Shown here one piece after another: positions 1-4,673 of a DNA stretch of 8,248 nt. Below the pieces are notes generated by a model. That model searched no databases and had not been told where the DNA came from. It saw only the letters and a program-made list of their open reading frames with translations. Positions within the stretch are counted from its first letter, which is position 1. Each line of letters begins with the position of its first letter. The stretch covers positions 1 through 8,248 of the forward strand of contig JAVFAS010000097.1 in NCBI GenBank assembly GCA_034002405.1, read 5' to 3'. The translations under genes were made by a program, and so were the position numbers. Source of the DNA: SZUA-365 sp034002405 (GTDB taxonomy: Bacteria > Bacteroidota > Ignavibacteria > SZUA-365).

Positions 1-493
1 CCAGATCGAAGCGCAGCCGGCAGCCCGACGGACCGTTTTCCATGATCGCATCGATGCCCGTCCAGACTTGCTCGTACGCGATGCGCCGGTGATTGCTCAC
101 CTGCTCATACCACCGCGCCCGATCCGTCCCACGGTAGAAATGCGCCACCGCATCGCTCGTGTCGCGCGCGCGCAGGCGCATCCTCTTCGAGGGCTCGAGA
201 AAACGCACCCGCGCGATGTCAAGGACGTGGCCCGCGCCGGAACCCCGGACCTCCACCGGAACGGCACGAGCCTCGAGCAGCGACGCCGAACGCGTGTAAA
301 ACGTGATCCCCTCGCGCGAGATCATCGCGGCATTGCCGTTCTCGAGCAGTCCGTATTCAAACACGGACGCCCATTGTCCCGCGTTGCGGATGAACGCGCG
401 CGGCGGATCGAGCGTCTCCACGTCCGTCAACTGCGCGTGCAGTCCGCCGGGCAGTACGAGCAGCAGCAACCATGGAAAAAATCGCATCGTCAT
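1..493 (-). CDS. Secreted protein with SBBP/beta-propeller-associated N-terminal domain (5' part only)
   Basis: Reading the minus strand from an ATG at 493-491 gives 164 uninterrupted codons that run off the left edge of the window, so the C-terminus is missing. The protein opens with a clear signal peptide: a short Met/Arg start, the hydrophobic run FFPWLLLLVLPGG and a probable cleavage after LHA before Gln21. The mature part has the features of the domain (DUF7948-like) that precedes SBBP repeats in large secreted proteins of Bacteroidota and relatives: FIRNAGQW near residues 34-41, a short beta-rich stretch with GITFYT near 62-67, AHFYRG near 117-122, then a tyrosine-containing YEQVWTGIDAI near 140-150 and RLRFDL at the edge. 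A second in-frame ATG (487-485) is an equally good start. No Shine-Dalgarno is visible; a CT dinucleotide run lies directly upstream. It is divergent from the metal-efflux genes and probably unrelated to them. The family assignment is by motif memory, without a search. Confidence 0.75.
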   Translation of the reverse strand, partial: MTMRFFPWLLLLVLPGGLHAQLTDVETLDPPRAFIRNAGQWASVFEYGLLENGNAAMISREGITFYTRSASLLEARAVPVEVRGSGAGHVLDIARVRFLEPSKRMRLRARDTSDAVAHFYRGTDRARWYEQVSNHRRIAYEQVWTGIDAIMENGPSGCRLRFDL

Positions 494-495
494 CG

Positions 496-510
496 GAGAG
501 AGAGAGAGAG
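496..510. repeat. (GA)7.5 dinucleotide tract, 2 bases upstream of a start codon
   Basis: Fifteen bases of perfect alternating GA (CT on the minus strand) lie immediately before the minus-strand start codon at 493, exactly where a ribosome-binding site would be expected. It is the longest perfect simple repeat I see in the window. Confidence 0.9.
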
Positions 511-684
511 CAACTTCCGTGTCGGATGATTCCCGGCGTTCCTTTCATAGTTCATGATACAGCTCGCGAATTTGTGAATTTCGTTTCGTCACGGTCCGAC
601 AGCACCCGGCCTCGCTCGGCTTCGCCGATAGGCGGGTTGTATTCGCGGTATTCTGGTTTTTCCGGTCATGGAACGATCACGTCA

Positions 685-718
685 GGCGTCATGCATTCCG
701 CGTGGCGTCATGCTTTCC
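685..718. repeat. Pair of imperfect 15-base direct repeats
   Basis: GGCGTCATGC occurs at 685-694 and again at 704-713. The match continues to 15 bases with one mismatch (positions 695 and 714 differ), so the copies are offset by 19 bases. They lie in the middle of the divergent intergenic region and could be a protein-binding site, but nothing else supports that. Confidence 0.45.
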
Positions 719-965
719 TCTCGATATTACACGGTTGCCTACCCTGCCGACATGCGCAGGGACCTCGCCCATCGATTTCCGACGAACGCGAGAGGAGACG
801 TCCGCCGGTCCGTTAATTGTTCGATGCTTCCTCCATACCAAGTATCGAACGCGACACGCACGCGCGTGCTCTCGGCGCGGGATCCGTGAACGCGTTGGCC
901 GGGAACAGGTATGCATGTATGCTGGATAGTAACAATAGTATTTCAGGATGTCAATACCTTATGCA

Positions 966-997
966 TGATTTTTCTCGCACCTGATTTTTCCTGCACC
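966..997. repeat. Tandem 16-base repeat upstream of the metal cluster
   Basis: TGATTTTTCTCGCACC (966-981) is followed directly by TGATTTTTCCTGCACC (982-997), 14 of 16 bases identical. The pair ends about 25 bases before the possible -7 box at 1022-1029, a typical place for an activator or repressor site. Function is inference only. Confidence 0.6.
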
Positions 998-1021
998 TGT
1001 CACTGGGCTCGGGGTACGATG

Positions 1022-1029
1022 TATTTTTG
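1022..1029 (+). promoter_or_regulatory. Possible Bacteroidota-type -7 box (TAnnTTTG)
   Basis: TATTTTTG matches the TAnnTTTG consensus of the primary sigma factor of Bacteroidota exactly. Transcription would begin about 1036, upstream of the ATG at 1060. No TTG is found at the expected -33 position; a CTG lies at 997-999. An eight-base match with four fixed T/G positions is weak on its own. Confidence 0.3.
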
Positions 1030-1059
1030 AGGCAACGCGGCACCGACTTGCATCCGGAC

Positions 1060-1521
1060 ATGCAATGCGTTATTTTAGTCAAGTTGAAAGCAATCACTTC
1101 CATATCGCTGCGGATCGCGATGGCCGTGCTGCTGCTCGGTGGCACCGCCGGTGTTTCCGTGCATCAGCATATCTGTGCCATGATGGGCGCGTCGGTCTCG
1201 ATCGCCCGGCAGGTGTCCTGCTGCGGCGAACGCACGCACGCGCAAATGCATGACGGAATGAATCCGCATGACGGGATGAATCCGCATGAGACGCTCTCGC
1301 GCACGCCGTGCTGCGACGATGCGGTGCGGCATGTGTCCGTCACGACGGAATTCGAATCCGCGCCGTCCCCGCGTCCCGTCCTGCTTGCGGTGACCATGCC
1401 GCAAGCCGACGTCACCGATGACGACATGCCGCGTTTCGTACGCCTCCCGCGAATCGCGGACGATATTTCCCCCCATATCCGGCGTTCCCTCGCCGAAACC
1501 GTCAACAATCTCCTGTCCTGA
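1060..1521 (+). CDS. Small secreted Cys/His/Met-rich protein, HYC_CC_PP-like, probably metal-linked
   Basis: A 153-residue protein, counted from the ATG at 1060. The same frame can be extended to a TTG at 1027, but that codon falls inside the possible -7 box, and a TTG at 1084 would give a tidier signal peptide, so the start is uncertain. A hydrophobic segment at residues 19-34 (IAMAVLLLGGTAGVSV) is a signal peptide or anchor. It is followed by HQHIC (35-39), CC (54-55), a His/Asp/Met-rich patch made by a tandem repeat (64-76), CCDD (84-87) and a Pro-rich stretch SAPSPRP. An H-x-C near the signal peptide, later Cys pairs and a C-terminal Pro segment recall the HYC_CC_PP family of small exported proteins found beside TolC and heavy-metal RND genes in Bacteroidota. 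The match is loose. It lies 99 bases upstream of the TolC gene on the same strand. A periplasmic or surface copper-binding role is inference from ligand content and context. Confidence 0.65.
   Translation: MQCVILVKLKAITSISLRIAMAVLLLGGTAGVSVHQHICAMMGASVSIARQVSCCGERTHAQMHDGMNPHDGMNPHETLSRTPCCDDAVRHVSVTTEFESAPSPRPVLLAVTMPQADVTDDDMPRFVRLPRIADDISPHIRRSLAETVNNLLS
1249..1289 (+). repeat. In-frame 18-base tandem repeat (about 2.3 copies)
   Basis: Two 18-base units (1249-1266 and 1267-1284) differ at one base and are followed by a five-base partial third. They encode HDGMNP-HDGMNP-H, which multiplies His, Asp and Met, all possible metal ligands, in the small secreted protein. Confidence 0.85.
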
Positions 1522-1583
1522 CATCCGGTGCCCGCACTGTCGGCCGACCGGCGCATGACTGCGTCCGGCCTGCTGAATCGTAC

Positions 1584-1590
1584 TATTTTG
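1584..1590 (+). promoter_or_regulatory. Weak candidate -7-like element before the TolC gene
   Basis: TATTTTG, one base short of the TAnnTTTG consensus, lies 30 bases before the ATG at 1621 in an otherwise AT-rich stretch of the 99-base gap. No -33 element is obvious. It could allow separate expression of the three-gene pump, or mean nothing. Confidence 0.18.
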
Positions 1591-1620
1591 TCCGATTTTT
1601 AACAGTCAAGGACCCAAGAG

Positions 1621-3027
1621 ATGAATGTTTCCATCAGAAGAGTCTTCCGGTGTGACGCCGCAATAATGCTGCGCGCCGGGGTGCTGCGAGGCGGGGTGCT
1701 GCGCGCCGGGGTGCTGCGAGGCGGGGTGATCGCGCTGCTGCTGGCGGGCATGCCGAAGCCGGCGTGTGCGCAGGCGGTGGATGCCGCGATGCTCGGTGAA
1801 CGGGATACCGTCTGGCAGGAACGGGATGTGATCGCGGCGGCGCTGCATGCGAATCCGGGGCTCGCCGCGTCGCGCGCACGCGTCGATGTCATGCAGGCAC
1901 GCGCCGTGAAGGCGGGCGCGTGGCCCGCGCCCACCGTTTCGTTTGAGTTCTACAATACGCCGATCACCTCGCTCGATCCGTTGCGCGACGGACTCGAAAA
2001 CGACTACGCCATCCAGCAGATGATTCCGCTCTCGGGAATGCCGGGACTGGTGCGCGACATGGCCGCGGCGCAGGCGCGCATGGAGTATTCGTCGGTGCAT
2101 GTGCGCGAGCGCGATCTCGTGCGCGATCTGCGAACGGACATCGCCATGCTGATGGCCGCGCGCGGACAGCGTCGCATCAACGCGGAGAATCATGCGCTGC
2201 TCGAACAGATCCTCCGCAGTGTCGAGGCGGCCTACGCCGTCGGACGCGCATCACAGGCCGATGTCATGCGCCTGCGCGTGGAGATCGAACGATCCATCAG
2301 TGAACGCCTCGCGCTCGAGGACGATGTGACCCGCGCCGAGGCGATGATCAACGGACGGCTCAACCGTCCCGCCAACGCGTCGGTGCCCGCCGTCACGCAG
2401 GAAGAGCTCTCCGCATTGCGCATTCCGGATGTGCATGCTCCTGCAAACGCCGCGGCAAACGCCGCGGCGAACGCCGACGTGGGACGAAGCGAACTGCGGA
2501 TGATGGAAGCCGAGGCCGACATGGCGCGGGTCCAGGCCACGCTGGCCGGTCGCGCATGGGTGCCCGAACTGATGCTGCGCGGAATGTACAAGGAGATGAC
2601 GATGGGCATGCCCGACAGCTGGGCGCTCATGATCGGTCTGAGCATTCCCTTCGCCCCGTGGGCCCAGCCCGCCGTGCGCGGTGCGCGGGAGGAAGCCGAG
2701 GCGCTGCGGCGCGAGGTGGACCTGCGCACGCAGGATATGCGGCGGATGATCGAGATGCAACGCCGCGAGGCGCGCAGCAGGGCCGCGGCACTCCGGGCCC
2801 GACACGCGCGGTACGCGACGGACCTGCTTCCCGCTTCGTCGCAGGCGGTCACGGCGGGACTCGAGGCCTTCGGCAGCGGCACGGGCAATTTCACTTCCCT
2901 GCTCGACGCCGCGCGCATGCACACGATGCTGCGCATGGAGGAAGTCATGCTCGAGGCGGAGTTCCGCTCGGCACACGCCGCCCTCCGCTGGGCGGAAGGC
3001 GAAGATCACGAGGAGATGAAAAAATGA
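1621..3027 (+). CDS. TolC-family outer-membrane efflux channel (CusC-type)
   Basis: A 468-residue protein, normal for the TolC/OEP family, that would form the trimeric outer-membrane duct of the efflux system. The ATG at 1621 is preceded by AAGGA (1608-1612) at 8 bases. The signal sequence is unusual: an Arg-containing 10-residue repeat (residues 17-36) precedes the hydrophobic core IALLLAG and a probable cleavage after ACA, near residue 50. There is no lipobox, unlike E. coli CusC. The mature protein shows the two-fold TolC layout of beta-strand segments and long amphipathic helices: ALHANPGLAASRARVDVMQA, a strand region around VSFEFYN, helices with VEAAYAVGRASQADVMRLRVEIE, then a second half with PELMLRGMYKE, the strand SWALMIGLSIPF and a final helix ending FTSLLDAARMHTMLRMEEVMLEAE (written as separate motifs). 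An Ala/Asn-rich spacer joins the halves. The stop overlaps a possible upstream start of the next gene (ATGA), which indicates translational coupling. Substrate specificity is inferred from the neighbours. Confidence 0.88.
   Translation: MNVSIRRVFRCDAAIMLRAGVLRGGVLRAGVLRGGVIALLLAGMPKPACAQAVDAAMLGERDTVWQERDVIAAALHANPGLAASRARVDVMQARAVKAGAWPAPTVSFEFYNTPITSLDPLRDGLENDYAIQQMIPLSGMPGLVRDMAAAQARMEYSSVHVRERDLVRDLRTDIAMLMAARGQRRINAENHALLEQILRSVEAAYAVGRASQADVMRLRVEIERSISERLALEDDVTRAEAMINGRLNRPANASVPAVTQEELSALRIPDVHAPANAAANAAANADVGRSELRMMEAEADMARVQATLAGRAWVPELMLRGMYKEMTMGMPDSWALMIGLSIPFAPWAQPAVRGAREEAEALRREVDLRTQDMRRMIEMQRREARSRAAALRARHARYATDLLPASSQAVTAGLEAFGSGTGNFTSLLDAARMHTMLRMEEVMLEAEFRSAHAALRWAEGEDHEEMKK
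1669..1728 (+). repeat. Perfect 30-base tandem duplication inside the signal-peptide region
   Basis: Bases 1669-1698 are repeated exactly at 1699-1728. Each 30-mer is itself two similar 15-mers. The translation is LRAGVLRGGV twice (residues 17-36), placing four extra arginines between the start codon and the hydrophobic core of the TolC protein. Confidence 0.92.
2443..2478 (+). repeat. In-frame 12-base tandem repeat in the TolC spacer
   Basis: Two identical 12-base units (2443-2454 and 2455-2466) and a third with two changes (2467-2478) encode an Ala-Asn-Ala-Ala pattern. They fall at the junction between the two halves of the TolC fold. Confidence 0.8.
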
Positions 3028-3040
3028 ATGCGATCAGAAT

Positions 3041-3046
3041 AAAGGA
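3041..3046 (+). promoter_or_regulatory. Ribosome-binding site favouring the ATG at 3054
   Basis: AAAGGA lies 7 bases before the ATG at 3054. A competing site GAGGAG (3010-3015) lies 8 bases before an in-frame ATG at 3024 that overlaps the TolC stop. The 3054 start gives a compact lipoprotein signal peptide with the lipobox Cys at residue 23, so it is preferred; both could be used. Confidence 0.55.
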
Positions 3047-3053
3047 CACTATC

Positions 3054-4655
3054 ATGCGTTATTCCATCACACGTCACTCGATATTCCTGCTGCTGCCCCT
3101 GCTGCTCGCGTTCACCGCCTGCGGCGGAGGCGAAAGCGCGGACAACGCCGCCGCCCCTGAAATCTGGACCTGCCCGATGCATCCTTCGGTGCAATCCGAC
3201 CGCCCGGGTGCCTGCCCGGTCTGCCACATGGATCTCGTCAAGAAAGCGGAGGTCGAGGAACTCAGCGCCGAAGACGACGCGATGCTGCGCGCGGTGACGC
3301 TCTCGCCCTCGCAGCGCCTGCTCGCCAACGTGGAAACCGCGCCGGCCATGCGCCGCGCGATGAAGCAGAACATCCGCGCCGCGGGCGTGGTCGACTTCGC
3401 CGAACCGCTGCAGGCGGTGGTGAGCGCGCGCTTCCGCGGACGCATCGAGAAACTGCACGCCGCCACCACCGGCGCGGTGGTGCGCCGCGGACAGCCGCTG
3501 TTCGATCTTTATAGTCCCGAACTGATCAGCGCGCAACAGGATTACCTCGTTGCGCTGGTCGCACTCGAACAGGCAAAGACCAGCGGCTCGACTTCGGGCA
3601 CGGACATGCAACAGCGGCTGCTCGACGCCACGCGCGAACGGCTCACGCTGCATTACGGACTCCCCGCCGCACGGGTCGAGGAACTCGCGCGCTCGCGCAA
3701 GGCGCTGTCCGTCGTCACCGTCAACGCTCCCATCGGCGGCACCGTGATCCGCAAGGCCACGCAGGAAGGACGCTACGTCGAAGACGGCAGCGTCGTCTAC
3801 GAACTGGCCGACCTCTCCCGCGTCTGGGTATATCTTGAAATTCCGGAAAGCCAGCTCCGGCATGTCCGGATTGGGCAGACCGTCGCCATCACCGCCGACG
3901 CCTGGCCCGCGCAGCAGTTCTCGGGACGCATCAGCTTCGTCGATCCGGTGATGCAGGCGCAGACCCGCACCACACGCGTGCGCGTCGACGTGCCGAATCC
4001 CGCGGGACGCCTCAAACCGCAGATGTACGTCAGTGGAGGCATCGAAGTCTCCGACGGCGACGTGCTCGCCGTGCCGGCAACCGCGGTGCTCCGCACCGGA
4101 CGCCGCGACGTGATCTGGGTCGAAACCGGCGACAACATGTTCGAGCCCCGCTACGTCACGCTCGGCGCGAAAACCGACGGCATGGTCGCGATCACTTCCG
4201 GACTCGAGGAAGGCGAACTCGTTGCGATCAGCGGCGGCTACCTGCTCGACTCCGAAAGCACGCTCACGCACGGCGACCATCAGCCCGCGCATACGGAACA
4301 CGGCTCGGGCGGCAACGGCACGCACGGCGCGCAGGAGACATCGTCTCAAGAGGAACCCCAGAGCGCGGGCGTCGCACCGAGTAAAGGTAATAAGGAGCAG
4401 GAACTCCGTATTCTCGTGAAAGCCGGCTACCACCCCGACACCGTGCGCGCGCGCCGCGGCGAGTCCATCCGGATAGTGTTCGAGCGGCGCGAGGATTCGC
4501 GCTGCAGCGACGAGATCGTTTTTCCCGCGTTCAAGATTTCGAAGAAACTCCCGGCCTTCCGCAGCACCGTCGTCGAGATCCCGGCACAGAAGCCGGGGAC
4601 CTACCGCTTCCAGTGTGGCATGGACATGCTGCGCGGCTACCTGGTAGTCGAATAA
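3054..4655 (+). CDS. cusB: CusB-type efflux adaptor lipoprotein with N-terminal heavy-metal-binding and C-terminal cupredoxin domains
   Basis: A 533-residue periplasmic adaptor that would bridge the RND pump and the TolC channel and deliver Cu(I)/Ag(I). Order of parts: signal peptide with lipobox FTAC (lipid Cys23); a heavy-metal-binding domain with CPMHP at 40-44 and CPVCHMDL at 54-61; the RND adaptor core, with lipoyl/barrel-sandwich halves (GRIEKLHAATTGAVVRRGQPLFDLYSPEL, quoted in part, and the returning VNAPIGGTVIRKATQEGRYVEDGS region), a helical hairpin around LISAQQDYLVALVALEQ, a beta-barrel with LSRVWVYLEIPESQL and GQTVAITADAWP, and a membrane-proximal end with LEEGELVAISGGYLLDSES; a His/Gly/Gln linker (about 425-448); then a cupredoxin-like domain (about 450-533) with GYHPD, RCSDEIVFP, KPGTYRFQCGMDM and LRGYLVVE. 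Candidate copper ligands there are H460, C484, C521, M523 and M525. E. coli CusB has neither end domain. An alternative start at 3024 would add 10 residues. The gene symbol is by homology of the core. Confidence 0.9.
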   Translation: MRYSITRHSIFLLLPLLLAFTACGGGESADNAAAPEIWTCPMHPSVQSDRPGACPVCHMDLVKKAEVEELSAEDDAMLRAVTLSPSQRLLANVETAPAMRRAMKQNIRAAGVVDFAEPLQAVVSARFRGRIEKLHAATTGAVVRRGQPLFDLYSPELISAQQDYLVALVALEQAKTSGSTSGTDMQQRLLDATRERLTLHYGLPAARVEELARSRKALSVVTVNAPIGGTVIRKATQEGRYVEDGSVVYELADLSRVWVYLEIPESQLRHVRIGQTVAITADAWPAQQFSGRISFVDPVMQAQTRTTRVRVDVPNPAGRLKPQMYVSGGIEVSDGDVLAVPATAVLRTGRRDVIWVETGDNMFEPRYVTLGAKTDGMVAITSGLEEGELVAISGGYLLDSESTLTHGDHQPAHTEHGSGGNGTHGAQETSSQEEPQSAGVAPSKGNKEQELRILVKAGYHPDTVRARRGESIRIVFERREDSRCSDEIVFPAFKISKKLPAFRSTVVEIPAQKPGTYRFQCGMDMLRGYLVVE

Positions 4656-4673
4656 GGAAGGCGGGAAACAACC

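Larger units (their letters stand above)
494..1059. other. Divergent intergenic region without a convincing gene
   Basis: About 565 bases separate the minus-strand secreted-protein gene from the plus-strand metal cluster. Short open frames here (for example 472-816 and 668-889 on the plus strand, 689-916 on the minus strand) lack recognisable domains, signal peptides and good ribosome-binding sites, and the base composition is clearly more AT-rich than the flanking genes. Visible structure: imperfect direct repeats at 685-699 and 704-718; a 7-base inverted repeat GTTCGAT (819-825) / ATCGAAC (844-850) with an 18-base loop and no T-run; a perfect 12-base palindrome at 858-869; a direct repeat ATAGTA at 926-931 and 935-940; and a 16-base tandem repeat at 966-997. 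It presumably carries promoters for both flanking genes. I find no convincing promoter for the minus-strand gene. Confidence 0.6.

Noticed and set aside
68..529. Plus-strand open frame of 153 codons at the left end
   Set aside because: It is antisense to the secreted-protein gene, is Arg/His-rich and has no signal or domain.
819..850. Inverted repeat GTTCGAT/ATCGAAC as a terminator
   Set aside because: The stem is only 7 bases with an 18-base loop, is not followed by T, and no gene ends there.
668..929. Short plus- and minus-strand frames in the intergenic region
   Set aside because: None has a ribosome-binding site, conserved motif or coding-like composition, and they overlap one another in several frames.
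1027..1059. TTG at 1027 as start of the small secreted protein
   Set aside because: It has no ribosome-binding site, overlaps a possible -7 promoter box and would put a charged non-signal-like stretch before the signal peptide.
2556..3023. Long in-frame extension upstream of the adaptor start, inside the TolC gene
   Set aside because: The extension is an out-of-frame reading of TolC; a lipoprotein signal peptide begins at 3054 (or 3024) with its own ribosome-binding site.
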